From Clostridium kluyveri (lineage in GTDB: Bacteria > Bacillota > Clostridia > Clostridiales > Clostridiaceae): a stretch of DNA of 64,000 nucleotides. Numbering within the stretch: the first letter of the stretch is position 1; every line of letters begins with the position of its first letter. The translations under genes were made by a program, and so were the position numbers. Positions 1 through 9,298 of this stretch are shown one piece after another. The notes below the pieces were generated by a model. That model worked only from the letters and a program-made list of their open reading frames with translations, ran no database searches and was not told where the DNA came from. Location: the NCBI RefSeq assembly GCF_001902295.1, contig NZ_CP018335.1, positions 4,030,001 to 4,094,000 of the forward strand, written 5' to 3'.

Positions 1-1734
1 GACAGCTTCAATATTAAATATATGATAGATATGAAAGAATATAGAGGACTTTGGCATACTTCCATAAAAGGAGATTTACATGAAACCTACTATAACTATC
101 ATGTAACCCTATATGATAATTCAAATATAGTAGTGGATCCTTATGCTGTTTCAGCAAATATAAATGGCTTAATAGGAGTTGTATTAGATTTAAAAAGAAC
201 AGATCCCCCTATGTGGCATGATGACACTTATATTGATGTTAAAAAATATACTGATTCCATAATATATGAAGTCAGCCTAAGAGATTTATCTTCCCATGCC
301 AGCAGCGGAGTTTCAAACAGTAAAAAATTTTTATCCTTGACAGAAAAAAGCACAAAATCTCCGCAGGGCCTTAGTACCTGTTTAGATCATATACTGGAAC
401 TTGGTATTACCCACCTTCAGTTAATGCCTATATTCGATTTTAGTTATGAAAGTGTAGATGAAAGATACAGTGATAAAGATTATAATTGGGGATATGATCC
501 CCAAAATTACAATGTTCCTGAAGGAAGCTATGCTTCAGATGCCTACCAGCCCCTGTGCAGAATAATAGAACTTAAAGAAATGATTTACTGCCTTCATAAA
601 AACAATATAGCAATAAATATGGATGTAGTTTATAATCATGTATATCATGGTTGGGCAGATAATTTCCAAAATATATTCCCGGACTACTATTTTAGATTTT
701 CACAGAAAAAGATACCCTGCTCTGGGAGTGGATGCGGAAATGATCTGGCTTCTGAACATTTAATGGTAAGAAAATTCATAACAGACTCTGTAACATTTTG
801 GGCCAGGGAATACCATATAGATGGATTCAGATTTGATCTTATGGGACTTATAGATATAGATACCATGAAATTAATAGAAAATAAACTTCATAGGATAAAC
901 AGATCTGTAATGATCTATGGTGAAGGCTGGACCCTAAACACCTCCCTTGCAGAGCAGAATAAGTCTACTCTTAATAATGCAAAATCTTTAGACAATATAG
1001 CCTTCTTCAACGATAGAATAAGGGACTGCTTAAAAGGTAATGTATTTGATTTGAAGGACAGAGGTTTTATAATGGGAGATGCCTCTAAAGGTAAGATATT
1101 GAGAGAATGTATAATGTCACAATATATTTCTCCTGAACAATCTGTAAATTACTCAAGCTGTCATGACAACCATACTTTATGGGATAGAATAAGTTTGAGC
1201 TGTACCCATGAAACCATAGAAGAAAAAAAGAAAATGGTAAAATTATGTTCAACTATAATTTTAACTTGTCCTGGTATTCCCTTTATATACTCTGGAGAAG
1301 AATTTTGCAGAAGCAAACAAGGAGAACATAACAGCTTCAACAGTCCAGATTATATAAATTGCATTGAATGGAATAAAAAGTATGAATTTATGGATGTGCT
1401 TAATCATTATAAAAAATTAATTCATATAAGAAAATCTCACTCTCTATTTAGACTTTATTCTAAAGACACCTTACTAGATAATTTAATTTTTATAGAAAAT
1501 ATACCTGAAGACATTCTTGCCTTCACAATAAAGGATTATACTGGCAGAGACAATTGGAAACATGCTCTCATAGCAGTAAATGTAGGAAGAAAAGACAGGC
1601 ATGTAGACATTCCTGACATGAAATGGAAAGTGGCATTAGACAGTAACAACATTAAAATTGAAAATATTATTTTTAAAAAACCGTTCATATTACAAAGTAT
1701 GTCTTCTTATATATTGTACACAGAAGAGGATTAA
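1..1734 (+). CDS. pulA: Type I pullulanase (glycogen/starch debranching enzyme), 5' end outside the window
   Basis: The reading frame is open from base 1, so the true start lies upstream; the first in-frame ATG (22) gives 570 residues, shorter than the roughly 600-700 usual for the family. The GH13 motifs are visible (numbering from that ATG): the type I pullulanase signature YNWGYDP at 154-160, DVVYNH at 201-206, GFRFDLMG at 268-275 with the nucleophile D272, GEGW with the acid/base E301, and SCHDNHTLWDR further on. Family knowledge: it hydrolyses alpha-1,6 branch points in glycogen, pullulan or limit dextrins. No signal peptide can be judged because the N terminus is missing. It lies near the glycogen operon and would debranch chains trimmed by GlgP. 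It converges on the next gene with a 7-base gap. Confidence 0.93.
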   Translation, partial: DSFNIKYMIDMKEYRGLWHTSIKGDLHETYYNYHVTLYDNSNIVVDPYAVSANINGLIGVVLDLKRTDPPMWHDDTYIDVKKYTDSIIYEVSLRDLSSHASSGVSNSKKFLSLTEKSTKSPQGLSTCLDHILELGITHLQLMPIFDFSYESVDERYSDKDYNWGYDPQNYNVPEGSYASDAYQPLCRIIELKEMIYCLHKNNIAINMDVVYNHVYHGWADNFQNIFPDYYFRFSQKKIPCSGSGCGNDLASEHLMVRKFITDSVTFWAREYHIDGFRFDLMGLIDIDTMKLIENKLHRINRSVMIYGEGWTLNTSLAEQNKSTLNNAKSLDNIAFFNDRIRDCLKGNVFDLKDRGFIMGDASKGKILRECIMSQYISPEQSVNYSSCHDNHTLWDRISLSCTHETIEEKKKMVKLCSTIILTCPGIPFIYSGEEFCRSKQGEHNSFNSPDYINCIEWNKKYEFMDVLNHYKKLIHIRKSHSLFRLYSKDTLLDNLIFIENIPEDILAFTIKDYTGRDNWKHALIAVNVGRKDRHVDIPDMKWKVALDSNNIKIENIIFKKPFILQSMSSYILYTEED

Positions 1735-1741
1735 CAAAATA

Positions 1742-2200
1742 CTACCAATCCTCTCCTTTGTATACTTTACCATTTAAAATTAACTGAAATAAATTCTCTC
1801 TAAGCCTCTTATCATCTTCCCTTGTCCTCTTTTTGGGGTTTGAAGTCCTTCCCCCTGTTCTCCTAACTTTTGAAGATATATACCTCTCAAATAGAAGTTT
1901 ATCCATGTTACCCTCATGATATATATAACCTTTAGGATTTATAGCATAGGCTTTTTTTCCTAATACCATAGCAGCAACACCATAATCCTGACTCACCACT
2001 ATATCTCCACTTCTAACTTTGTTTACAATAACCATATCCACACTCTGAAAACCACTGTCAACAGTAACTACGGTACTATAATTACTTTTTAAGATATGAT
2101 TTGTATCACAATATATTATAACTTCTATGTCATTTTCTCTTGCTATATTCTCTATTATATATTTTCCTGGACAAGCATCCCCATCTATTAATATTCTCAT
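1742..2200 (-). CDS. YaiI/YqxD family protein (UPF0178)
   Basis: A 152-residue cytoplasmic protein beginning MRILIDGDACPGK, the characteristic start of the YaiI/YqxD family. Further family-like stretches are the SGFQSVDM region, DIVVSQDYG near residues 66-74 and the C-terminal GGRTSNPKKRTREDDKRL segment. The acidic residues of the IDGDACP loop suggest a metal-dependent PIN-like nuclease fold, but no reaction is firmly assigned to the family. The ribosome binding site is weak (TGGGATTAAA before ATG). It stands alone, convergent with the pullulanase gene and separated from pgi by about 340 bases. Family assignment is confident, function is not. Confidence 0.85.
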   Translation of the reverse strand: MRILIDGDACPGKYIIENIARENDIEVIIYCDTNHILKSNYSTVVTVDSGFQSVDMVIVNKVRSGDIVVSQDYGVAAMVLGKKAYAINPKGYIYHEGNMDKLLFERYISSKVRRTGGRTSNPKKRTREDDKRLRENLFQLILNGKVYKGEDW

Positions 2201-2462
2201 TTTAATCCCATAATGTAAAACTTCATATTAAATATTAAAATTTTACTTATTTATCCCTCCACCGATTAATTAATCTTTTTACTTGTAATCTTTTGTAAAT
2301 ATTCTATTTAAATTATACACTACTATAACAAAATTATCATCTGTCAGTTTTTAGTGATTGACTTATGGAGTAATTGAGAGGTTCAGATGGAGTTTACCTA
2401 TGGAAAATGCCCATCTCATACTTTGAAGAATATAGTACTATTAGCTAGTTTTAGACTTCGGA

Positions 2463-2504
2463 TAAAATAAAACTCCACAATAGATATGCCATCATAGAGT
2501 TTTA
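2463..2504 (-). terminator. Probable rho-independent terminator of pgi
   Basis: An 8-bp perfect stem (TAAAACTC at 2468-2475 against GAGTTTTA at 2497-2504) is followed on the minus strand by a T-rich run. It sits 34 bases past the pgi stop. The 21-base loop is long. The rest of the 2201-2537 gap shows nothing recognisable. Confidence 0.5.
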
Positions 2505-2537
2505 CTGTATTATCTCCAAATTATATTTGAACAAATT

Positions 2538-3887
2538 TTATATTTTTTGCTCTAATTTTAAACTTATATCACATTCAGGATTTTTAAGCAGTGCAAACAT
2601 ATTATTTTTATAAGCTTCAACTCCAGGTTGATCGAAAGGATTTATTCCCATTAAATATCCACTCATTGCACAAGCTTTTTCAAAGAAATATACCATATGT
2701 CCAAAGTAATAGGGTGTTAACTCAGGTACATTTAAAATCATTACAGGAACCTCCCCATCACTGTGGGCCAGCACTGTTCCCCTTAAAATCTGATGATTTA
2801 CAAAACTTATTGATTTATCTGCAATAAAATTTAATCCATCTAAATTATCTTTATCCTCTCCTATAATTATATCCTTTGGAGACTTTTCTACATTTATAAA
2901 AGTTTCAAATAATATTCTAAGTCCCTGTTGTATATACTGTCCCATAGAGTGCAAATCTGTTGAAAAATCTCCGCAGGCAGGAAATATGCCTTTATTTTCT
3001 TTTCCTTCACTTTCTCCAAAAAGTTGTTTCCACCATTCTCCAAAATAATGAAGACATGGCTCGAAATTCACCATCATTTCAGTAGTTTTACCTCTTTTAA
3101 ACAGTATATTTCTAACTGATGCATATCTATAAGCAGCATTTTTATCTAAATCTTCACTACTATAAGCTTCTCTAGCATCCGCCGCTCCCCTCATAACATC
3201 TTCTATATTGATTCCTGCCACTGCCATTGGAAGTAATCCTACCGCGGTTAACACAGAATACCTTCCTCCTATATTATCTGGAATAACATAGGTTTCATAT
3301 CCCTCTATATCTGCCAAGGCCTTCAAAGCCCCTCTTTTCTTGTCTGTAGTGACATATATTCTATGTCCTGCTTCTTCTTTTCCATACTTTTTTTCCAGTA
3401 AGTCTTTTAACAATCTAAATGCAACAGCAGGTTCCGTAGTGGTCCCTGATTTGGAAATAACATTTAAAGATATGTCCATACCTTCTACAGCCTGGAGCAA
3501 ATCCTGCATATAAGCCGCACTCATATTATTTCCTGCATAAAGTATTATAGGAGCTTTTCTTTTATCTTTAGGCAGTATATTATTGAATGTATTTGAAAGC
3601 ATTTCAATAGCAGCCCTAGCCCCTAAATAAGACCCTCCTATACCTATAACTATAAATACATCTGAAGTATTCCTAATCCTTCTAGCCGCTATTTTTATCC
3701 TATTAAATTCTCCTTTGTCATAATTTACCGGTAGGTTAACCCACCCTAAAAAATCCTTTCCTTTACCTGTTCCGTTTTCCAGCATATGGTGGGCACTAGA
3801 TACAAAAGGCTGCAGACTATCCATATCACTTTTACTCACATAAGAATAAACTTTATTTAAATCCAAACTTATACCTTTTTCTAACAT
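2538..3887 (-). CDS. pgi: Glucose-6-phosphate isomerase
   Basis: A 449-residue protein of normal length for the Firmicutes enzyme. It interconverts glucose-6-phosphate and fructose-6-phosphate in the cytoplasm. Visible motifs are [11 protein letters not shown], the sugar-phosphate loop [25 protein letters not shown], and the active-site block [19 protein letters not shown] with the conserved glutamate. The start is supported by GGAGGTG upstream of the ATG. It is monocistronic and on the same strand as the glycogen operon but separated from it by the divergent MerR-like gene. Its product feeds glucose-1-P formation through phosphoglucomutase, which is not in this window. Confidence 0.97.
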   Translation of the reverse strand: MLEKGISLDLNKVYSYVSKSDMDSLQPFVSSAHHMLENGTGKGKDFLGWVNLPVNYDKGEFNRIKIAARRIRNTSDVFIVIGIGGSYLGARAAIEMLSNTFNNILPKDKRKAPIILYAGNNMSAAYMQDLLQAVEGMDISLNVISKSGTTTEPAVAFRLLKDLLEKKYGKEEAGHRIYVTTDKKRGALKALADIEGYETYVIPDNIGGRYSVLTAVGLLPMAVAGINIEDVMRGAADAREAYSSEDLDKNAAYRYASVRNILFKRGKTTEMMVNFEPCLHYFGEWWKQLFGESEGKENKGIFPACGDFSTDLHSMGQYIQQGLRILFETFINVEKSPKDIIIGEDKDNLDGLNFIADKSISFVNHQILRGTVLAHSDGEVPVMILNVPELTPYYFGHMVYFFEKACAMSGYLMGINPFDQPGVEAYKNNMFALLKNPECDISLKLEQKI

Positions 3888-4276
3888 AATTTTACTTGCA
3901 CCTCCAACACTTTATTTATATTAAAATTACATTAATTTCCATTATAATTCTATATAAGAAACCTAACAATTTTTATGCCAAGTTTACATTTCTAAAATCC
4001 TAAGCTTTTTAAAATAAGTAACAAGCGCTGATGTGACCTCCCCAGTAAATTAATCTAGCCTTTGGATAAATATCATCTATAAATAAATTTAAGAATCACC
4101 TCATTGATATTTTAGTTATATTATTTATACATTCATTTTATTCTTCTTATTCTTCACATTTTCCTATTAATTTTATTCATTATTACTGTTTATATCAATT
4201 TAACAGTAATAACTTCTATAAGCTAAAAATATATATTATCGACAATTATATAACTTATTTGTTGTCCAAATATCAA
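3888..4276. other. Intergenic region with an 11-bp inverted repeat
   Basis: No gene is seen between pgi and the MerR-like gene. The one clear structure is a perfect 11-bp inverted repeat, TTATTACTGTT (4180-4190) and AACAGTAATAA (4202-4212), around an 11-base spacer. It has no U-run, so an operator or attenuator is as likely as a terminator. Confidence 0.5.
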
Positions 4277-4370
4277 AAATTTATGTGAAATTTATGTGAT
4301 TATGACTACTTATATATTATAAATTATATTGATATTTTTTCCAATTAATTGTATAATATTTCAAGGAGGT
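4277..4370 (+). promoter_or_regulatory. Promoter region with a tandem 11-bp repeat ahead of the MerR-like gene
   Basis: AAATTTATGTG occurs twice with no gap (4277-4287 and 4288-4298), about one helical turn apart. Downstream are a good -35 (TTGATA, 4329-4334), a 17-base spacer and a perfect -10 (TATAAT, 4352-4357). If used, this promoter would start transcription close to the ribosome binding site AAGGAGGT (4363-4370), giving an almost leaderless mRNA, so a promoter further upstream is also possible. The tandem repeat is a candidate binding site for the downstream DNA-binding protein. Confidence 0.5.
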
Positions 4371-4377
4371 GCTAACT

Positions 4378-4983
4378 ATGGAAAATAATGCAATTAACAT
4401 AAGTGATTTTAAAAATGTTACCTATAAAATCAGAGAAGTTGCCAAAATGTTAAATACCAATACTCAAACAATCAAGAATTACTGTTCAACTTTTAGAACT
4501 ATCCTAAATAGAAGCAATATTTCCGGTAGAAAGGGAGATTTTACTGGAGATGATATCAACAAGTTAAAGATGATTCAATATTTATCAAAACAAAAACATT
4601 ATAAACCCCAACAAATTATAGATTACTTTTCATATAATGATTCTCTGGGAAGTAAAAAGGAATTAGAATTTATAGCAGAAACAATATATACTTTAATTAA
4701 ACCTGAAATAGAAAATACTATTAAAGATTCTATTGATACTACTATACAAGAACATAGTACCAATATAAGAAACGATATTAAAATTAATGGTAAGGATATA
4801 ACTGGACGTATAAATAAGGTGTTAAGCAGTAATAATTCTTTAATCAGCTCTATGACAGAAACCAAAAATTTAATTAAAAGTATCGAAGATAATCAAAATC
4901 AATACTTAAGCAGAATGGAACGGAGAAAGCATAAAAATAAATGGTATAATAATTTATTTAAAATATCCAAGAAAAATAAATAA
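4378..4983 (+). CDS. MerR-type helix-turn-helix protein with coiled-coil tail (RacA-like architecture)
   Basis: About 201 residues. ATG 4378 is preferred over an in-frame GTG at 4369 because AAGGAGGT ends 7 bases upstream of it and overlaps the GTG. Residues about 10-75 form a MerR-like winged helix (YKIREVAKMLNTNTQTIKNYC, then a basic wing and YKPQQIIDYF). The C-terminal two thirds are polar and helix-forming with heptad character, ending in a very basic tail (RMERRKHKNK). Family knowledge: the sporulation chromosome-anchoring protein RacA has this plan, MerR-type DNA binding plus a coiled coil. Inference: a chromosome or plasmid segregation protein or a transcription factor. No effector-binding domain is visible. 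It is flanked by a tandem-repeat promoter region and a strong terminator, so it is monocistronic. Confidence 0.7.
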   Translation: MENNAINISDFKNVTYKIREVAKMLNTNTQTIKNYCSTFRTILNRSNISGRKGDFTGDDINKLKMIQYLSKQKHYKPQQIIDYFSYNDSLGSKKELEFIAETIYTLIKPEIENTIKDSIDTTIQEHSTNIRNDIKINGKDITGRINKVLSSNNSLISSMTETKNLIKSIEDNQNQYLSRMERRKHKNKWYNNLFKISKKNK

Positions 4984-5014
4984 TAAATATCCCCTCCAAG
5001 AAGATATATTAGAG

Positions 5015-5060
5015 TCAAAAAACAGTACAGGCTTTAAAACTATACTGTTTTTTGATTTTT
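5015..5060 (+). terminator. Strong, probably bidirectional terminator
   Basis: A perfect 11-bp stem (AAAAAACAGTA at 5017-5027, TACTGTTTTTT at 5043-5053), extended by two more pairs, with a 15-base loop and T-rich flank. It lies between the convergent MerR-like gene and glgD and can serve both. Confidence 0.85.
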
Positions 5061-5098
5061 AATCCAACTTGTCAAAGTCATAGTCCCCATAGGCAAAC

Positions 5099-6211
5099 TT
5101 AATATATCCTTTCGTAATTTTGCATTACAATTGGTGCATCCTTATCTCCTTTTAGTTCTTTATCTGTTTTTATATGAACATTCTTATCTAAAATTGTATA
5201 TTCCAATTTTACATTGTTATCTACTATACAATTTTGAAGAACTATGCAGTTTTTAAGGATTGAACCTTTTGATATAGTTACTCTTCTAAATATTATGCTG
5301 TTTTCTATAGTTCCATATATAGAACACCCATCTCCTATTATAGAATTAATAACGTTACTGGACTGAAAATACCTGCATGGCATGTCATCATTTGTTTTAG
5401 TATATATAGGTTTATACTTTGAAAATAGTTCACCCATTATTTTATGATCTAAAAGTTCCATGCTTGTCCTATAATATGATTTAATAGAATTTACACAACT
5501 TAAATATCCCTTAAATTCAAATACTCCTACATTCAGATATTTTAGGCATTTATATATGTTATGTTTTACCTTTCTATAATTTCCTGTTGATATGCATTCA
5601 TTAACTATATCCATAAACATTTTCTTTTTGAGCATATATATTTCCATACTTATATTAGTTTTCTCATTTACCCCTATATTCCTTCCTACACTTATAACTC
5701 TTCCTTCATGGTTTATATTTAGTGTATCACAATGAATAAATCTCGAATCTGCATCTTCAACCTTTTTATACATTATTGTAATATCATTTTTAGATTTTAT
5801 ATGAAATTCCATGGCTTCCTTTAAATCAATATTACAAATCATATAAGAAGATGCCATAACTACATATTCTTCTTTACTTCTTTTAAAATAAAGTATATTT
5901 TTAGAAAAGTTTTGTATATCATCTAAATTTAAATTTTTCTCTGTATAATTAAATACCCTAAGCCCTTCTATCTTCCTATTTAAATCCCATGGACGCCCAT
6001 TACTTAAATGATCTATTAAAGATCTGGATTCCATTTTTGTAAATATTCCTATATTTTCTATTCCACTGTTAGTCATATTAGACAATATAAAATCAATGAT
6101 TCTGTATCTACCTGCAATAGGTATGGCTGCTAAAGTTCTATTCCTGGAAAGTTCTTTTATATTATCGTCATTTTCATCTAAATTTATAATACCCATAAAA
6201 TTTTCATTCAT
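5099..6211 (-). CDS. glgD: Glucose-1-phosphate adenylyltransferase, GlgD subunit
   Basis: 370 residues, the non-catalytic partner type of ADP-glucose pyrophosphorylase found beside GlgC in Firmicutes. The N-terminal nucleotidyltransferase fold is recognisable (AGRYRIIDFILSNMTNSGI) but the phosphate-binding GGxGxRL loop is replaced by GIINLDENDD, consistent with a regulatory subunit. The C-terminal part shows left-handed beta-helix repeats (SSNVINSIIGDGCSIYGTIENSIIF). Family knowledge: GlgC/GlgD heteromers make ADP-glucose, the committed step of glycogen synthesis. Last gene of the glg operon, 47 bases after glgC. Confidence 0.93.
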   Translation of the reverse strand: MNENFMGIINLDENDDNIKELSRNRTLAAIPIAGRYRIIDFILSNMTNSGIENIGIFTKMESRSLIDHLSNGRPWDLNRKIEGLRVFNYTEKNLNLDDIQNFSKNILYFKRSKEEYVVMASSYMICNIDLKEAMEFHIKSKNDITIMYKKVEDADSRFIHCDTLNINHEGRVISVGRNIGVNEKTNISMEIYMLKKKMFMDIVNECISTGNYRKVKHNIYKCLKYLNVGVFEFKGYLSCVNSIKSYYRTSMELLDHKIMGELFSKYKPIYTKTNDDMPCRYFQSSNVINSIIGDGCSIYGTIENSIIFRRVTISKGSILKNCIVLQNCIVDNNVKLEYTILDKNVHIKTDKELKGDKDAPIVMQNYERIY

Positions 6212-6258
6212 AATATCTACCCACCCAATAAATATTTTTTAATTTTAATTAAAGGTAC

Positions 6259-7410
6259 TTATGAACTTACAAGTAAGGACTCCGCTTTTATATCTTTATT
6301 TGATCCTATCACTGTAATTTCTTTTCCATCACCTATAATGCTGTTCTTTCTAACAACTACATTACTGCCTATTAATGCTTTATTAATTATTACATTATCT
6401 CCTATTTTACTGTATGGCATTATAACTGAATCTATTATTCTTGAATTTTTCCCTATGATACTTCCTGAAGATATGATAGAATTTTTCACCTCTCCATATA
6501 TTTCACATCCATTTACTGCAATGGATGATTTAATACTAGCCTTTGGTCCAATATACTGTGCTGGTTCCACATGGTTTACGGAATATATTCTCCAGTTTAG
6601 ATCCCCTAAATCAAGTTCATTATCCTCTTTTAAAAGATCCATATTTGCTTCCCATAGACTTTGTATGGTACCTACATCCTTCCAGTATCCCCTAAAAGGA
6701 TAAGCATACATTTTCACTCCACTATTTAGCATACTAGGTATAATGTTTTTTCCAAAATCATTAGAAGAATTTTTATCACTTTGATCCGCCTTTAAAAATC
6801 CTTTTAGTAATGTCCATTTAAATATATAAACACCCATAGACGCCTTCGTACTTTTAGCTTTCATTGGTTTCTCCTGGAATTCATATATTTCCATATCAGA
6901 CTCGGTATTTACTATTCCAAATCTATAAGTTTCTTCTATGGGGACTTCAATAACTGCAATGGTTACATCAGCTTTTTTTTCTTTATGAAATTTAAGCATA
7001 TTAGCATAGTTCATTTTATAAATATGATCTCCTGAAAGGATAATAACATATTCTGGATTATAATTATCCACAAAAGATATATTCTGATATATAGCATCTG
7101 CTGTTCCTTTATACCAGTTACCACCACTTTCTTCCTGATAAGGGGGCAATACATATACTCCTCCATCTCTTCTATCTAAATCCCAGGGGGTACCTATCCC
7201 TATATGAGAATTTAATTCTAATGGTTTATACTGTGTTAATACCCCTACTGTATAAATTCCTGAATTAGAACAATTACTTAAAACAAAATCTATTATTCTG
7301 TATTTTCCTCCGAATGGCACCGCAGGCTTTGCTAATTTTTTAGTCAATATACCAAGCCTTGACCCTTGTCCCCCTGCTAGTATCATTGATATCATTTCTT
7401 TTCTATCCAT
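6259..7410 (-). CDS. glgC: Glucose-1-phosphate adenylyltransferase, catalytic subunit
   Basis: 383 residues. ATG at 7410 is preferred over the ATG at 7425 because GGAG precedes it by 9 bases while the upstream ATG has no binding site. The catalytic loop [11 protein letters not shown] is followed by [29 protein letters not shown], the [12 protein letters not shown] metal/nucleotide site and FQEKP. The C terminus is a beta-helix ([23 protein letters not shown]). It makes ADP-glucose from ATP and glucose-1-P, with GlgD as partner. It lies 25 bases downstream of the GH13 amylase gene within the glycogen operon. Confidence 0.96.
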   Translation of the reverse strand: MDRKEMISMILAGGQGSRLGILTKKLAKPAVPFGGKYRIIDFVLSNCSNSGIYTVGVLTQYKPLELNSHIGIGTPWDLDRRDGGVYVLPPYQEESGGNWYKGTADAIYQNISFVDNYNPEYVIILSGDHIYKMNYANMLKFHKEKKADVTIAVIEVPIEETYRFGIVNTESDMEIYEFQEKPMKAKSTKASMGVYIFKWTLLKGFLKADQSDKNSSNDFGKNIIPSMLNSGVKMYAYPFRGYWKDVGTIQSLWEANMDLLKEDNELDLGDLNWRIYSVNHVEPAQYIGPKASIKSSIAVNGCEIYGEVKNSIISSGSIIGKNSRIIDSVIMPYSKIGDNVIINKALIGSNVVVRKNSIIGDGKEITVIGSNKDIKAESLLVSS

Positions 7411-7450
7411 AACATCATTCTCCATTCTTAATTAAAAGTAATTTTGTACC

Positions 7451-9241
7451 TTATAACTCCATCTGGTTGGATAAAATTTTTATTTCTAATGCTGATATCT
7501 CTTGGTCTATTTCATCAGCTATTATGTGAAAAGATTTATGCTCATTTCTATTTATTACAATTAAAATATTTTCCTTATTAATTGTTCTCTTATAACACAA
7601 TACATCTTTATCTATACGATAAAATTCTATGCCTCCTTTTTTTAATGAATCATATCTATTTCTAAGTGCTGTAATATATCTATAAAAATCCAGTATCACT
7701 TTATTCTCGTTTCCCCATGGGTAGGTCTTTCTGTTTAAAGGGTCTTTCCCTCCTAAAACTCCTGCTTCATCGCCATAGTATATAAGCGGAACCCCAGGCA
7801 TAGTCATTTGAATTGTAACAGCCATTTTAAAAAATTGTATTTTATTTTCTCCTTTTTTGTCTAATACAGTAAGAATTCTTTCAGTATCATGAGTTCCAAG
7901 TATATTTAAATTGGAATAAAATATTTCCGGTGGATAGTTCTCATATAGACTTAAAATTCTTCTTTCAAATGTATATGAATCTATATCCTCTGTTAAAAAT
8001 TCTATTACAGCATTTCTAAAAGGATAATTAGTTACAGAATCGAGTTCTCTGCCTAAAACATATCTTCTTCTATTTGAGTAACTAGTTTTATTTGATGCAT
8101 CTTCCCAAACTTCACCTATAAGTATAGATTCATTATTAATACTCTTTATTTTATTTCGTATTTTTTCTATAAAATCATCAGGAAGCTCGTCTGCTACATC
8201 AAGTCTCCAGCCGTATGCACCAAGTTTCATCCACTCTTCCAATACTGAATTTTTCCCCTCTATAATAAAATTTACATAGTCGGGATTCATTTCATTTATA
8301 GAGGGCATACTGTCTATCCCCCACCAACTGTCATATTTATCTGGATGTTCTATAAATGTATACCAATTATAATATGGAGAATCTTTGGATTGATATGCAC
8401 CTAGTGAGTCATAATTTTCATACTTATTAAAATAAACACTATCATCTCCAGTATGGTTAAATACTCCATCTAAAATAATTTTTATATCTAATTTATCTGC
8501 CTCTTCGCATAGTTTTTTAAATATTTTTTCATCTCCATACATGCTGTCTATAGATTTATAATCCCCCGTATCATATTTATGATTACTTACAGATTCAAAT
8601 ATAGGATTAAGATATATTGCACTAATCCCTAAACTCTTTATATAACAGAGTTTTTCAATTACCCCTTTTAAATTCCCCCCAAAAAAGTCCCATCTTATTA
8701 CTTTACCCTGATTATTCCTTATATACATGGGTTCATCCTGCCAATTTCCGTATATAAAACTATTATGTTTGGGATTAGTTATTTCTCCACTGCTATTGCC
8801 ATTTTTAAATCTATCCACAAATATTTGGTATATTATACCTTCCTTGAACCATTTTGGCACACTTAAAGGCTCATATACAGTTATCTGATAAGGTATAGGC
8901 ATACTGTTATATATCTGTCCTTCCCCACCTAACCCGTCAGAATTGTTTCCGTAGTGGACATACCCTCCATCCTCGGTTTTTATTCTAAAAAAATAATTGA
9001 TAAGTCCTACATAATCTTTATCTAAATATATATAATGGTAATATACATATTTATTATAATTTTCAATTCTAACACTCATTTTTACTATTTTTTCTGTATA
9101 ATCAAAATAGATGATATTTAAATATATTTCCAAGAATCTATCTGTAACTGCACAAATATATACTTTTTTCCCTTTAGGCACTGCACCAAATGGATTTCTA
9201 TAATAAATATCTCTTGAATCGTGTCTTATATGAAAATTCAT
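7451..9241 (-). CDS. GH13 alpha-glucosidase (neopullulanase/cyclomaltodextrinase-like)
   Basis: 596 residues with no signal peptide, so cytoplasmic. Residues about 1-120 form a beta-rich N-terminal domain like the CBM34 domain of cyclomaltodextrinases and neopullulanases. The GH13 barrel follows: ILDGVFNHTG (256-265), GWRLDVADE with nucleophile D348, IGEVWED with acid/base E377, and LGTHDTER with the third catalytic aspartate. The usual substrates of such enzymes are maltodextrins, cyclodextrins or pullulan. Sitting between glgP and glgC inside the operon, it probably trims short maltodextrins left by GlgP and the pullulanase. AAGGGG precedes the ATG. The exact specificity cannot be read from sequence. 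Confidence 0.9.
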   Translation of the reverse strand: MNFHIRHDSRDIYYRNPFGAVPKGKKVYICAVTDRFLEIYLNIIYFDYTEKIVKMSVRIENYNKYVYYHYIYLDKDYVGLINYFFRIKTEDGGYVHYGNNSDGLGGEGQIYNSMPIPYQITVYEPLSVPKWFKEGIIYQIFVDRFKNGNSSGEITNPKHNSFIYGNWQDEPMYIRNNQGKVIRWDFFGGNLKGVIEKLCYIKSLGISAIYLNPIFESVSNHKYDTGDYKSIDSMYGDEKIFKKLCEEADKLDIKIILDGVFNHTGDDSVYFNKYENYDSLGAYQSKDSPYYNWYTFIEHPDKYDSWWGIDSMPSINEMNPDYVNFIIEGKNSVLEEWMKLGAYGWRLDVADELPDDFIEKIRNKIKSINNESILIGEVWEDASNKTSYSNRRRYVLGRELDSVTNYPFRNAVIEFLTEDIDSYTFERRILSLYENYPPEIFYSNLNILGTHDTERILTVLDKKGENKIQFFKMAVTIQMTMPGVPLIYYGDEAGVLGGKDPLNRKTYPWGNENKVILDFYRYITALRNRYDSLKKGGIEFYRIDKDVLCYKRTINKENILIVINRNEHKSFHIIADEIDQEISALEIKILSNQMEL

Positions 9242-9298
9242 GCTTTACCCCTTTTCACCCAGACTTTACTTTTCTAAACTCCTTTATTTAAAGTGCCT

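Noticed and set aside
2591..2827. Plus-strand open frame inside pgi
   Set aside because: Complement of a strongly conserved enzyme gene; no binding site and no recognisable product.
3888..4276. Riboswitch upstream of pgi or the MerR-like gene
   Set aside because: No known riboswitch core could be recognised, only a simple inverted repeat.
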